A stretch of 64,000 nucleotides of DNA from Luethyella okanaganae (GTDB lineage Bacteria > Actinomycetota > Actinomycetes > Actinomycetales > Microbacteriaceae). How positions within the stretch are numbered: position 1 is the stretch's first letter; each line of letters starts with the position of its first letter. The notes beneath the pieces were generated by a model. That model made no database searches and was not told the DNA's origin. It worked only from the letters and a program-made list of their open reading frames with translations. The position numbers and the translations under genes were made by a program. Positions 48,636 through 61,523 of this stretch are shown piece by piece. The stretch covers positions 992,001-1,056,000 of the forward strand of contig NZ_JBHSTP010000001.1 in the NCBI RefSeq assembly GCF_042660285.1. Direction: 5' to 3'.

Positions 48636-49711
48636 GCGAGGCCACGACGATCATCAGCGTTGTGGGTGAGCCCGGCTACGACGTCCTCGTCGGGCGGGGC
48701 CTCCTCGACAGCATCGCAGAACATCTCGGCGCCGGAGTCGCCAAGGTGCTCATCGTGCACACCGCCACCCTCGGAGCGAAGGCCGTAGCCATGCGCGAGA
48801 GCTTGCTCGGACGCTATGAGGTGCTGCTCGCAGAGGTTCCCGACGCCGAGACCGGAAAACGGGTGGAGGTCGCGGCGTTCTGCTGGCAGATCATGGGCCA
48901 GGCCGACTTCACCCGCAGCGATGCCGTGATCGGCTTCGGCGGCGGAGCGGTCACCGACCTCGCGGGATTCGTCGCGGCCACCTGGTTGCGCGGGGTGAAG
49001 CTGATCCAGGCACCGACCTCCGTGCTCGGGATGGTCGATGCTGCCGTCGGAGGCAAGACCGGCATCAACACGAACGAGGGCAAGAACCTTGTCGGTGCGT
49101 TCTATGCTCCGGCAGCGGTGCTGTGCGACCTCGACACGCTCGACACGCTTCCCCGCAATGAGATCCTCGCGGGCTTCGCAGAGATCGTGAAGGCAGGCTT
49201 CATCTACTACCCTGAGATCCTCGACATCGTCGAAGCGGATGTCGACGCGGCGACCGATCCGACGCAGCAGCAGTTCCGCCGCGTCGTCGAGTTGGCGATC
49301 GACATGAAAGCGCGGGTCGTCGGCGAGGACTTCACCGAACAGGGCCTGCGGGAGATCCTCAATTACGGCCACACTCTGGGCCATGCGATCGAGCATACGG
49401 AACGCTATCAATGGCGCCACGGCGCCGCGATCTCGGTGGGCATGGTGTTCGCGGCGGAGCTCGGACGCCTCACGGGTTCGCTCTCCGACGAGATCGTCGA
49501 CAGGCACCGGCGCATCCTCGAGTCGCTCTCCCTCCCGGTGAGCTACCCCGTCGGACGTTGGAACACGCTCCTCGCCACCATGCAGCGCGACAAGAAGACC
49601 CGCGGGAGCATGCTGCGCTTCATCGTGCTGGACGATCTCGCTCGCCCGAGCGTCCTCGCCGGGCCGGAGACGTCGCTGCTGTTCGCCGCCTACCAGGAGA
49701 TCGGAAGCTAG
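48632..49711 (+). CDS. aroB: 3-dehydroquinate synthase
   Basis: This 359-residue NAD- and zinc-dependent enzyme converts DAHP to dehydroquinate. GGGAVTDLAGFVAATWLRG, PTSVLGMVDAAVGGKTGIN and NYGHTLGHAIE (metal-binding His residues) are intact. GTG start overlapping aroK by 4 bases; aroQ follows after 5 bases. Confidence 0.97.
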   Translation: MSEATTIISVVGEPGYDVLVGRGLLDSIAEHLGAGVAKVLIVHTATLGAKAVAMRESLLGRYEVLLAEVPDAETGKRVEVAAFCWQIMGQADFTRSDAVIGFGGGAVTDLAGFVAATWLRGVKLIQAPTSVLGMVDAAVGGKTGINTNEGKNLVGAFYAPAAVLCDLDTLDTLPRNEILAGFAEIVKAGFIYYPEILDIVEADVDAATDPTQQQFRRVVELAIDMKARVVGEDFTEQGLREILNYGHTLGHAIEHTERYQWRHGAAISVGMVFAAELGRLTGSLSDEIVDRHRRILESLSLPVSYPVGRWNTLLATMQRDKKTRGSMLRFIVLDDLARPSVLAGPETSLLFAAYQEIGS

Positions 49712-49716
49712 GCTCG

Positions 49717-50163
49717 ATGCCTATGACGACTGTTCTCGTGCTGAACGGCCCCAATCTCGGCCGGCTCGGCTCCCGTGAGCCCGATGTGTACGGTTCCGCG
49801 AGCCTCGACGATCTTCGCGCGATGCTCGCCGCATCCGTGCCGGACAACGTCGCGATAGAACTGCGGCAGACCGACGACGAGGCCGAGCTCGTGCGCTGGC
49901 TGCACGGGGCCGTCGACTCGCGCACTTCTGTGGTGCTCAACCCGGCCGCGTTCACACACTACAGCTACGCTCTGCGGGATGCGGCGGCTCTCGTCACCAA
50001 GGCCGGGCTGCAGCTCATCGAGGTGCACATCTCCAATCCGCACGCCCGTGAGACGTTCCGGCACACGAGCGTCATCAGCGGGGTGGCGACGGGTGTCATC
50101 GCCGGTCTCGGCTTCGACTCCTACCGTTTGGCCGTCGACCACATTCTGCGATCAGCGGCCTGA
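49717..50163 (+). CDS. aroQ: 3-dehydroquinate dehydratase, type II
   Basis: This 148-residue dodecameric-type dehydratase has NGPNLGRLGSREPDVYG with the catalytic Arg/Tyr, LNPAAFTHYSYALRDA, and IEVHISNPHARETFRHTSVIS with the catalytic His. Starts at 49717 or 49723 are both possible. It completes the aroE-C-K-B-Q set; DAHP synthase and EPSP synthase are not in the window. Confidence 0.95.
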   Translation: MPMTTVLVLNGPNLGRLGSREPDVYGSASLDDLRAMLAASVPDNVAIELRQTDDEAELVRWLHGAVDSRTSVVLNPAAFTHYSYALRDAAALVTKAGLQLIEVHISNPHARETFRHTSVISGVATGVIAGLGFDSYRLAVDHILRSAA

Positions 50164-50274
50164 CCGCTAAACTTCCTGAGCGCGCACAATATGCTCGAGC
50201 CTGCGCAGAAGCAGCGTGAATGGCCGGGCGGCGTTCTCAACTCGCACCGCATCAACCGAACGGATCACATCTCT

Positions 50275-50838
50275 ATGGCTTCTACCGCAGACATCAAGAA
50301 CGGCGTCGTGCTCAAGATCGATGGACAGCTCTGGACCGTGATCGAGTTCCAGCATGTCAAGCCGGGCAAGGGCGGTGCCTTCGTGCGGACCAAGATGAAG
50401 AACGTCATGACGGGCAAGGTCGTCGACAAGACCTACAACGCCGGTGCCAAGATCGAGACCGAGAACGTCGATCGCCGCGACTTCACCTACCTCTACGCCG
50501 ACGGCGACTCCTTCGTGTTCATGGATGCCACCGACTACGACCAGGTGAGCATCCCCGCGGCGATCGTCGGCGACGCGGCGAACTTCCTGCTCGAGAACCA
50601 GGCCGTCACGGTCGCGCTCAACAACGGCAACCCGCTCTACGTCGAGCTTCCGGCGTCCGTCGTCCTCGAGATCACCTACACAGAGCCCGGTCTGCAGGGC
50701 GACCGCTCGACCGGCGGCACGAAGCCCGCGACGGTCGAGACCGGTTACGAGATCCAGGTTCCGCTGTTCCTGGAAGCCGGCACCAAGGTCAAGGTCGACA
50801 CGCGCACGGGCGACTACCTGGGCCGAGTCAACGACTAG
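50275..50838 (+). CDS. efp: Elongation factor P
   Basis: This 187-residue three-domain protein rescues ribosomes at proline stretches. The loop residue that is modified in some bacteria is Lys32 in HVKPGKGGAFV. No EpmA/B or EarP-like modifier gene is nearby. The ATG at 50275 opens the standard MASTADIKNG. The 111 bases upstream hold no gene. Confidence 0.97.
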   Translation: MASTADIKNGVVLKIDGQLWTVIEFQHVKPGKGGAFVRTKMKNVMTGKVVDKTYNAGAKIETENVDRRDFTYLYADGDSFVFMDATDYDQVSIPAAIVGDAANFLLENQAVTVALNNGNPLYVELPASVVLEITYTEPGLQGDRSTGGTKPATVETGYEIQVPLFLEAGTKVKVDTRTGDYLGRVND

Positions 50839-50906
50839 CCCGTGCTCGTGAAATCAGGACTCATGACGCCCAGGGCGCCGATCAGCCGACCGAGAAGAGC
50901 AGGCCT

Positions 50907-51326
50907 TTGAGCGCTCGCACCAAGGCCCGCAAACGCGCGCTCGACGTTCTGTACTCTGCGGATGTCCGTCGGATCACCATCGCCGAGTCGCTTGCGGCCG
51001 AGGCGGAGCGCGCCGTCAACGAGCCGCAGCGTGAGTCCTCGTGGCTCTACGCGCGTGAAATCGTCGATGGCGTCGTCGACCACCAGACGGAGATCGACGA
51101 GCTCATCGAGACCTACGCGCAGGGATGGACCTTGCACCGCATGCCCGCCGTCGACCGCGCCTTGCTGCGCATCGGCATCTGGGAGATCCTGCACAACGAC
51201 GAAGTACCGGATGGCGTCGCCATCTCAGAGGCCGTCGAGGCCGCGACCGTGCTATCGACCGACGACTCCGCTGGTTTCATCAACGGACTGCTGGCCAAGA
51301 TCTCGCAGGTCAAACCCGGCGCGTGA
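50907..51326 (+). CDS. nusB: Transcription antitermination factor NusB
   Basis: This 139-residue all-helical protein of the rRNA antitermination complex opens with ARTKARKRALDVLYSADVR and contains MPAVDRALLRIGIWEIL and a C-terminal ISEAVEAATVLSTDDSAGFINGLLA. The only plausible start is the TTG at 50907, preceded by AGCAGG; no ATG or GTG lies in frame nearby. It follows efp by 68 bases. Confidence 0.94.
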   Translation: MSARTKARKRALDVLYSADVRRITIAESLAAEAERAVNEPQRESSWLYAREIVDGVVDHQTEIDELIETYAQGWTLHRMPAVDRALLRIGIWEILHNDEVPDGVAISEAVEAATVLSTDDSAGFINGLLAKISQVKPGA

Positions 51327-51443
51327 CCGCTGGACGCCTTGTGCGACCTACACGACCGGGACGGTCGCATCGATGACAGCGGGCCAAACACGAGGGCATG
51401 GGCTGGCGCGTGGGATGTCGGTGGTCCCTGCTTGACTAGCTGC

Positions 51444-52709
51444 ATGGAGGAGATCCGCCCACTCGACCCCCGATCCGCGTTGGTGCGTGCAGAGTTTGCC
51501 ATCGCCCGCGCGGAGGTCGCCTCGCACGCGGCCAACCGTGTGGCCGCCGATCAGTGGGCGGCCCTGAGCGAGACGTTGCGGGAGGCGAGGGAGCACCCGC
51601 GGCTTTTCGTCGGACCGAGTGTGCGGGGGAGCGAGAGGGAGATTTCCGAGTTCGCGGAGCGGTCCGCTGCGGCCGACCTCGCGATTCGGCTGAACGTGTC
51701 CGAGCAGGCCGTGCGCAACCGTGCACACCAGGCCGACACACTCCGACACCGCACCCCGACGATCTGGGCGCGTTTCCACGAGGGCGACGTCTCGGTGGCG
51801 AATGCGGCAACAGCGGCCAGACTGGCCGGCTCGTTGCCCGGTGATGCGCCCGAGGCGTTGGCCGCCTTCGACGAGCGGCTCGCCGATGCCGCTCGAAATC
51901 TCACGCCCGGCGCCTTCCGATCGAAAGCACGCGCGGTGCGAGAACAGGTGCACAGCCTTTCGCTCTCGAACCGCCATGCGCACGCCGCGGAACAGCGGGG
52001 CGTCTGGGTCGACGCCGATCTCGATGGAATGGCCTACCTCACGGCGTATCTGCCGGCGTTTGCTGCGCGGCAGGCGATGGCTCGACTCGACCACTTCGCC
52101 GCCGTGCTGGCGGAGCGACCCGAGCTGGCGGAGCGACCCGAGCTGGCGGAGCGACCCGAGGAGAGCAGGACTCTTGCCCAGCTGAGAGCCGACGTCGCGG
52201 CCGACCTTCTGGGCGGTGTCACCGCCTCGCCTACTGGGGTCGGCGTGAGCGTGGCGGTGACCGTTCCCGTTCTGACCCTTCTGGGCCGCTCCGAGGAGCC
52301 TGCCCTGCTGGAAGGGTATGGCCCGATCGACGCGGCCACGGCCCGTCGGATCGCCGGGCACGCGCCGTCATTCACCCGGATCCTCACCCACCCGGTCAAT
52401 GGAACGGTGCTCAATGTCGATCGCACGAGTTATAGGGTTCCCGCCGACCTGAAGCGCTGGTTGGGCGTCCGTGACGGTGGCTGCGTCTTTCCCGGCTGCG
52501 GGCGCAGTGCCAGGCGCTGCGATCTCGATCACACCGTCGCCTGGGCGTCGGGTGGCACGACCGCCGTCGACAACCTTGCACATCTGTGCCGACATCATCA
52601 TCGGCTCAAACACGAGGGAAAATGGTCGCTCGAACGGGACACGAACGGCCGGCTCGCCTGGAAGAGTCCAACGGGACGGGTCAGGAACGCCGACCCTCCG
52701 CCGTTTTAG
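51444..52709 (+). CDS. DUF222/HNH endonuclease domain protein (13E12-type repeat family)
   Basis: This 421-residue protein has an N-terminal helical DUF222 region (about 10-300) and a C-terminal HNH domain (CVFPGCGRSARRCDLDHTV followed by DNLAHLCRHHHRLKH) with Cys pairs for zinc and the DH/N/H nuclease residues. Such genes are multi-copy and mobile in actinobacteria. It interrupts the usual nusB-pyrR adjacency, which suggests insertion. An in-frame 18-bp repeat encodes three AERPEL-type units. The ATG at 51444 (MEEIRPLD) is the likely start. Confidence 0.9.
   Translation: MEEIRPLDPRSALVRAEFAIARAEVASHAANRVAADQWAALSETLREAREHPRLFVGPSVRGSEREISEFAERSAAADLAIRLNVSEQAVRNRAHQADTLRHRTPTIWARFHEGDVSVANAATAARLAGSLPGDAPEALAAFDERLADAARNLTPGAFRSKARAVREQVHSLSLSNRHAHAAEQRGVWVDADLDGMAYLTAYLPAFAARQAMARLDHFAAVLAERPELAERPELAERPEESRTLAQLRADVAADLLGGVTASPTGVGVSVAVTVPVLTLLGRSEEPALLEGYGPIDAATARRIAGHAPSFTRILTHPVNGTVLNVDRTSYRVPADLKRWLGVRDGGCVFPGCGRSARRCDLDHTVAWASGGTTAVDNLAHLCRHHHRLKHEGKWSLERDTNGRLAWKSPTGRVRNADPPPF
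52107..52160 (+). repeat. Three tandem 18-bp repeats inside the DUF222/HNH gene
   Basis: CTGGCGGAGCGACCCGAG occurs three times without a break at 52107, 52125 and 52143. It is in frame and encodes consecutive LAERPE units. Confidence 0.9.
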
Positions 52710-52728
52710 CGTTCGGAAGTCCGGCCGC

Positions 52729-52734
52729 TATGAT
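52729..52734 (+). promoter_or_regulatory. Candidate -10 element of the pyr operon
   Basis: TATGAT lies 63 bases upstream of the pyrR start, with only a weak -35 (TTAGCG) at 17 bp. The predicted short leader contains the PyrR-type loop. Confidence 0.45.
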
Positions 52735-52756
52735 GGTGGAGTTGACATCCTTTAAG

Positions 52757-52783
52757 AGCCGTCCGGTGAGGCGGGGAAGGAGG
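52757..52783 (+). promoter_or_regulatory. PyrR-binding RNA loop preceding the pyrR Shine-Dalgarno
   Basis: The leader contains GTCCGGTGAGGCGG, which fits the UCCnGnGAGG core of PyrR-binding loops known from Bacillus and mycobacteria. It is flanked by GCC and GGC-like arms and runs straight into GAAGGAGG (52776-52783), the Shine-Dalgarno of pyrR. No attenuator hairpin with a U-run is visible, so translational repression by PyrR-UMP is the likely mode. Confidence 0.7.
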
Positions 52784-52791
52784 TCGGTCTG

Positions 52792-53334
52792 ATGGCACGC
52801 ACCGTGCTCACTCACGCTGACATCACCCGGGCGCTGACCCGGATATCCCACGAGATCCTCGAATCCAACCGTGGAACGAGTGGTCTCGTCATTCTCGGCA
52901 TCCCCACACGAGGGGTGCATCTCGCCCGTCGCATCGCCGCTATCATCCAGCACATCGAAGCGGATGCGCCGGCGCAGCTCGCTGGCTCGCTCGACGTCAC
53001 GATGTACCGCGACGATCTCTCCCGCACCCGCACGCGCACGCCGTCGCCCACGGAGCTGCCAGGCGGAGTCGACGGCAAGACCGTCGTGCTCGTCGACGAT
53101 GTGCTCTACTCCGGTCGCACCATCCGGGCCGCCCTCGACGCTCTGAGCGACATCGGCAGGCCGCGCGCCGTGCGTCTCGCCGTGCTCGTCGATCGCGGCC
53201 ACCGTGAGTTCCCGATTCGGGCCGACTTCGTCGGCAAGAACCTGCCCAGCTCGACGGGGGAGCGGGTCAACGTGCGCCTCGCGGAGACCGACGGTGACGA
53301 CTCGGTGAGCATCGACGGGGGTGCAGTCTCGTGA
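52792..53334 (+). CDS. pyrR: PyrR, pyrimidine operon regulator/uracil phosphoribosyltransferase
   Basis: This 180-residue PRTase-fold RNA-binding protein has GLVILGIPTRGVHLARRI and the PRPP loop VVLVDDVLYSGRTIRAALDAL. It binds the leader loop when charged with UMP. It heads the operon pyrR-pyrB-pyrC-(PH)-carA-carB-pyrF-gmk and overlaps pyrB by 4 bases. Confidence 0.96.
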   Translation: MARTVLTHADITRALTRISHEILESNRGTSGLVILGIPTRGVHLARRIAAIIQHIEADAPAQLAGSLDVTMYRDDLSRTRTRTPSPTELPGGVDGKTVVLVDDVLYSGRTIRAALDALSDIGRPRAVRLAVLVDRGHREFPIRADFVGKNLPSSTGERVNVRLAETDGDDSVSIDGGAVS

Positions 53335-54281
53335 GACACCTGCTCTCGACCAGGAACCTCGACCGTTCGTCCGTCATCGAGCTGCTCGACGTCGCGGAGG
53401 ACATGGCCGACGTGCAGCAGCGCGAGGTCAAGAAACTGCCGACGTTGCGCGGCAAGACAGTCGTCAACCTCTTCTTCGAGGACTCCACCCGAACGCGCAT
53501 CTCCTTCGAGGCTGCCGCGAAGCGGTTGAGCGCCGACGTCATCAACTTCAGCGCCAAGGGATCGAGCGTGTCGAAGGGCGAGAGCCTGAAGGACACCGCG
53601 CAGACGCTCGCCGCGATCGGCGTCGACGGCGTCGTCATCCGGCATCATGCCTCCGGCGCGCCTCAGGTGCTCGCGGACAGCGGCTGGATCGACGCGGGCA
53701 TCATCAACGCCGGAGACGGCACGCACGAGCACCCGACCCAGGCCCTGCTCGATGCTTTCACGATCAGGCGACGACTGCATGGAACCGCGTCGCGCGGTCG
53801 GAATCTCGACGGCGTGTCCGTTGCCATCGTCGGCGACGTGCTGCACTCACGCGTCGCGCGGTCGAATGTGTGGCTGTTGAACACGCTCGGCGCCTCGGTC
53901 GCCCTCGTCGCACCGCCGACCCTCCTCCCGGTCGAGACGACCGGATGGCCCGCGACCGTCGGTTACGACCTCGATGCCGTAGTGGACGCAGCGCCAGACG
54001 TCATCATGATGCTCCGCATTCAGGCGGAACGCATGAATGCAGCGTTTTTCCCCAACAGCCGGGAGTATTCCCGCACCTGGGGCCTCGACGACGAACGGTT
54101 CAGCCGCCTCGCGCCGACTAGCATTGTCATGCACCCCGGCCCGATGAACAGAGGCCTGGAGATTTCTTCCGCGGCGGCCGACTCTGCGCAGTCGACCGTA
54201 CTCGAGCAGGTGGCGAATGGAGTTTCGGTGAGAATGGCCGCGTTGTATCTCTTGTTGTCGGGCGATCGGGAGGTCGCATAG
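53331..54281 (+). CDS. pyrB: Aspartate carbamoyltransferase catalytic subunit
   Basis: This 316-residue enzyme condenses carbamoyl phosphate and aspartate. The carbamoyl-phosphate motif FEDSTRTRISFE, HPTQALLDAF and the C-terminal HPGPMNRGLE are intact. No pyrI follows, as usual in actinobacteria. GTG start; pyrC begins at the next base after its stop. Confidence 0.97.
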   Translation: MRHLLSTRNLDRSSVIELLDVAEDMADVQQREVKKLPTLRGKTVVNLFFEDSTRTRISFEAAAKRLSADVINFSAKGSSVSKGESLKDTAQTLAAIGVDGVVIRHHASGAPQVLADSGWIDAGIINAGDGTHEHPTQALLDAFTIRRRLHGTASRGRNLDGVSVAIVGDVLHSRVARSNVWLLNTLGASVALVAPPTLLPVETTGWPATVGYDLDAVVDAAPDVIMMLRIQAERMNAAFFPNSREYSRTWGLDDERFSRLAPTSIVMHPGPMNRGLEISSAAADSAQSTVLEQVANGVSVRMAALYLLLSGDREVA

Positions 54282-55628
54282 ATGTCGGCTCAGACCTTCC
54301 TCATCCGGGGTGCGACGCTCCCAGACGGCAACCGCAGCGACCTTCTGCTGGACGGCGGACGCATCGTCGAGACCGGCACAGGGCTCGCCTCCGGCGGCGC
54401 CGTCGTCATCGATGCCGATGGGCTCATCGTGCTACCGGGTCTCGTCGACCTGCACACGCACCTGCGCGAGCCCGGCTACGAACAGAGCGAGACGGTGCTC
54501 ACGGGAACGCGCGCCGCGGCCGCCGGTGGCTTCACAAGCGTGTTCGCCATGGCGAACACCTCGCCCGTCGCCGACACCGCCGGTGTCGTGGAGCAGGTGC
54601 TCTCTCTCGGAGAGCAGGCCGGTTACGCGACCGTGCGTCCGATCGGCGCGGTCACCGTCGGCCTCGCCGGGGAGCGGCTTGCTGAGCTCGGAGCCATGGC
54701 CAAATCTCGCGCCAGGGTGCGGGTGTTCTCCGATGACGGCTTCTGCGTGTCGGACCCGCTGCTCATGCGGCGCGCCCTCGAATACGTGAAGGCTTTCGAC
54801 GGTGTCGTCGCCCAGCACGCGCAGGAGCCGCGACTGACCGAGAAGGCACAGATGAACGAAGGCGCGCTTTCCGGCGAGCTCGGTCTCGTCGGCTGGCCGG
54901 CGGTCGCAGAGGAGTCGATCATCGCACGCGACGTGCTGCTCGCCGAACACGTCAACTCCCGTGTGCACGTATGCCACGTGTCGACGGCCGGATCGGTCGA
55001 CGTCATCCGCTGGGCGAAGGCGCGCGGCATCGCCGTGACCGCCGAAGTCACTCCGCACCACCTGCTGCTCACCGAGGAGCTCGTCTCGAGCTACGACGCG
55101 CGCTACAAGGTGAACCCGCCGCTGCGCCGCCGAGAGGACGTCGAGGCGTTGCGTGCAGCCCTCGTGGACGGCACGATCGACATCGTCGCGACCGATCATG
55201 CCCCCCATCCTGTCGAGGCCAAGGACTGCGAATGGGATGCCGCGGCCAACGGCATGGTCGGGCTCGAGTCCGCCCTCTCCGTCGTGCACGCCTCCGTCGT
55301 GCGGAACGGGCTCCTGGACTGGTCCGATGTCGCTCGCGTGCTCTCCGCAGCTCCTGCCCGCATCGGGCGGCTGAGTGGGCAGGGGGAGCAGATCGAGGCC
55401 GGTGCCGTCGCCGAGATCACCCTCTACGACCCTGCCGCGAGCCGTGAGTTCGGCACGAACGACCTCGCAGGCAAGGGTGTCAACTCGCCCTACCTATCGA
55501 TGACGCTGCCCGGCCGGGTGGTCGCCACCTTTCACAATGGCTACGCGACCGTCCTCGACGGCGTGCTTCTGCCCGTGCACGACATCGCGGAGGCCGCCGC
55601 ATCGCGGCGGGCGGTGACGCATGCCTGA
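54282..55628 (+). CDS. pyrC: Dihydroorotase
   Basis: This 448-residue class I amidohydrolase has VDLHTHLREPGYEQSET with the metal-binding HxH, AEVTPHHLLL, and ATDHAPH with the catalytic Asp. It cyclises carbamoyl aspartate. It abuts pyrB without a gap and overlaps the next gene by 8 bases. Confidence 0.97.
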   Translation: MSAQTFLIRGATLPDGNRSDLLLDGGRIVETGTGLASGGAVVIDADGLIVLPGLVDLHTHLREPGYEQSETVLTGTRAAAAGGFTSVFAMANTSPVADTAGVVEQVLSLGEQAGYATVRPIGAVTVGLAGERLAELGAMAKSRARVRVFSDDGFCVSDPLLMRRALEYVKAFDGVVAQHAQEPRLTEKAQMNEGALSGELGLVGWPAVAEESIIARDVLLAEHVNSRVHVCHVSTAGSVDVIRWAKARGIAVTAEVTPHHLLLTEELVSSYDARYKVNPPLRRREDVEALRAALVDGTIDIVATDHAPHPVEAKDCEWDAAANGMVGLESALSVVHASVVRNGLLDWSDVARVLSAAPARIGRLSGQGEQIEAGAVAEITLYDPAASREFGTNDLAGKGVNSPYLSMTLPGRVVATFHNGYATVLDGVLLPVHDIAEAAASRRAVTHA

Positions 55629-56169
55629 GCGGCTCATCCCGACGTTGCTCATCGCTGCGGTACTCGCCCTGCTGTTCTTTCTCATGTGGCGCGGCTGGCG
55701 TGCACGACGACGACGCGACGCGACGCTCGCACCCTACCCGGTTCCGGAGGACGCACTGCCGGCCTCGCTGAGGGCCCAGACGCTCTACGTCGCGACGACC
55801 AGGCACGGCGAACCGCTCGAACGGCTGGCCATCGCCGGTCTGGGGTTCCGGTCGCGTGCCGAATTGGCGGTCGCGGCGGACGGTGTGACCATCGGCATCA
55901 GGGGAGAAGCTCCCGTCTTCGTGCCGCGGGCGGCGATCCGCGGCATCCGGCCGGCCACCTGGACGATCGACCGCGTTGTGGAGGGCGACGGCCTGCTTCG
56001 CCTGAGCTGGCTGCTCGGCGTCCGGGCGGACCCATCGAAGGCGTCCGGTGAGCAGACCGTCGACTCCTACTTCCGCGTCACAGACCCGGCCGACCGCGGC
56101 CGTGTCATCGACGCGATCAACGACATTTCGCCGGCTCGAGCGGGTGCCGGCACGGAAAGCGAGGCCTGA
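55621..56169 (+). CDS. PH-like domain membrane protein of the pyr operon
   Basis: This 182-residue protein has a single N-terminal transmembrane helix (LIPTLLIAAVLALLFFLMW), a basic stop-transfer and a beta-rich PH-like domain. Homologues sit between pyrC and carA in many actinobacteria; their function is unknown. It overlaps pyrC by 8 bases and carA starts 1 base after its stop, so it is embedded in the translational chain of the operon. Confidence 0.88.
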   Translation: MPERLIPTLLIAAVLALLFFLMWRGWRARRRRDATLAPYPVPEDALPASLRAQTLYVATTRHGEPLERLAIAGLGFRSRAELAVAADGVTIGIRGEAPVFVPRAAIRGIRPATWTIDRVVEGDGLLRLSWLLGVRADPSKASGEQTVDSYFRVTDPADRGRVIDAINDISPARAGAGTESEA

Positions 56170-56170
56170 G

Positions 56171-57360
56171 ATGACCGCTGAGAGCATTGTGGACAACCCC
56201 GGATCCACCGCGAGCGGCCCTGCCGTGCTCGTGCTCGAGGATGGATCGCGTTATGTCGGCCGCGCATACGGAGTCGTCGGCAGCACCTTCGGCGAAGCCG
56301 TCTTTGCAACGGGCATGACGGGCTATCAGGAAACCTTGACCGACCCCAGCTATGCCGGGCAGATCGTGCTCATGACGGCGCCGCACATCGGCAACACAGG
56401 CGTCAACGACGAGGACATGGAGTCGTCGCGCATCTGGGTCTCAGGCTTCGTCGTTCGGGACCCCTCCCGTGTCGTCTCCAATTTCCGTGCAGAGCGCGGT
56501 CTCGGTGACGACCTCGAAGCGGGCGGCATCGTGGGGATCAGCGGAATCGACACGCGTGCCGTCACCCGGCACATCCGCGCCGCCGGAGCCATGCGGGCCG
56601 GGATCTTCTCGGGCGGGGGCTTCGGCCTCTCAGACGGTGAGCAACTCGACCAGGTACGTTCGGGCGTGGAGATGTCCGGCCGAAACCTCTCTGCCGAGGT
56701 GTCGACGAGCGAGTCGTTCACTCTCGAGGCGCGCGGCGAACGCGTCGGCTCCGTCGCCGTACTCGACCTGGGCGTGAAGACCTCGACGCTCGGCTTCCTC
56801 GCCGAGCGCGGTTTCGAGGTCGTCGTACTGCCTCAGACGGTGACGGCCGCCGAGGTGCTGGCGTTGCAGCCGAGCGCGTTGTTCTTCTCGAACGGACCCG
56901 GTGACCCCGGGGCGTCCGACCGTCACGTGGAACTGCTGCGCGAGGTCCTGCGTGCCGGTGTGCCCTACTTCGGCATCTGCTTCGGCAACCAGTTGCTCGG
57001 CCGCGCGCTCGGCTTCGGCACGTACAAGCTACCCTTCGGCCATCGCGGGATCAACCAGCCGGTTCTCGACAAGGCCACGGGCCGTGTCGAGATCACGAGT
57101 CAGAACCACGGATTCGCCGTCGACCTGCCCATCGAAGGCGTGAGCGATTCGAGCGAGGGCTTCGGGCGTGTCGAGGTGAGCCACTACAGCCTCAACGACA
57201 ATGTCGTCGAGGGGCTCAACTGCCTCGACATCCCCGCGTTCAGCGTGCAGTATCACCCCGAGTCGGCCGCCGGCCCGCACGATGCCAACTACCTCTTCGA
57301 CCGTTTCCGCGACCTCGTCATCGCCCAGAACCCGGTCGTCACGAACGGAGACGACACGTA

Positions 57361-57361
<1 letters not shown>
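56171..57361 (+). CDS. carA: Carbamoyl-phosphate synthase small subunit
   Basis: This 396-residue glutaminase subunit feeds ammonia to CarB. The nucleophile Cys is in YFGICFGNQLLGRALG, and the partner His/Glu are in SVQYHPESAAGPHD; the N-terminal GMTGYQETLTDPSY domain is typical. The stop and the carB start share one base (TAATG). Confidence 0.97.
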
Positions 57362-60644
<3,283 letters not shown>

Positions 60645-60648
<4 letters not shown>

Positions 60649-61523
60649 CCGCGAACCCGCCGCTGAACTATGGAGAGCGCCTCGGTGCGGCGTTCGACCG
60701 TTTCGGGCATCTCTGCGTCGGCATCGATCCGCACCCATGGCTTCTCGATCGCTGGGGTCTGGCCGACACCGCCGACGGTGCCCGCGAGTTCGGTCTGCGG
60801 GTGGTCGAGGCGGTCTGGAACCGCGCGGGAATCGTCAAGCCTCAGGTGGCCTTCTTCGAACGGTACGGCTCCGCGGGCTATCTCGGCCTCGAGCGAGTGC
60901 TCGCCGAGGCACGGTCCGCCGGCTTGTTCGTGATCGCCGACGCGAAACGTGGCGATGTCGGCTCGACCGTCGAGGCGTACGCGCAGGCATGGCTGACCCG
61001 GGGATCGCCACTCGAGTCCGACGCCATGACGATCAGCGCCTTCCAAGGGGTCGGCTCGCTCGCAGCGCCCTTCGCCCTGGCGATGGCGGCCGACAAAGGC
61101 CTGTTCGTGCTCGCAGCGACCTCCAACCCCGAGGCGGCCGCCCTCCAGCGTGCCCGTGTCGGCGAGGGCAGTTCGGCCGGGTCCACGGTGGCGGGCGCGA
61201 TCATGGCGGAGATCAGGGAATGGAACGCGGTCCGGCCGGATGAGCGTTTCGGTTCGGCTGGCGTCGTCCTGGGTGCGACGCTGGATCTGGCGTCGTTCGG
61301 AGTCGACACCGAGGAGGAGGAGCGCGGAGCGATCCTGCCTGTGCTCGCGCCGGGGTTCGGCCACCAAGGCGCCTCGGTCAGCGAGACGCGCCGTATCTAC
61401 GGGACGTTGAGCCCCGGCGTGATCGTCTCGGAGTCGCGCGGTCTGCTCGGAGCGGGGCCGGAAGGAATCGAGGACGCCGTAGCCCGGCGTGCAGAGGAAG
61501 TGGAGGCACAACGTGGTCGATGA
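60645..61523 (+). CDS. pyrF: Orotidine 5'-phosphate decarboxylase (type 2)
   Basis: This 292-residue OMP decarboxylase is of the mycobacterial-type subfamily. The catalytic stretch is IADAKRGDVGST with Lys101, preceded by CVGIDPHP and followed by VVLGAT and APGFGHQGA. It performs the last step to UMP. The start overlaps carB by 4 bases; the end overlaps gmk by 11. Confidence 0.96.
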
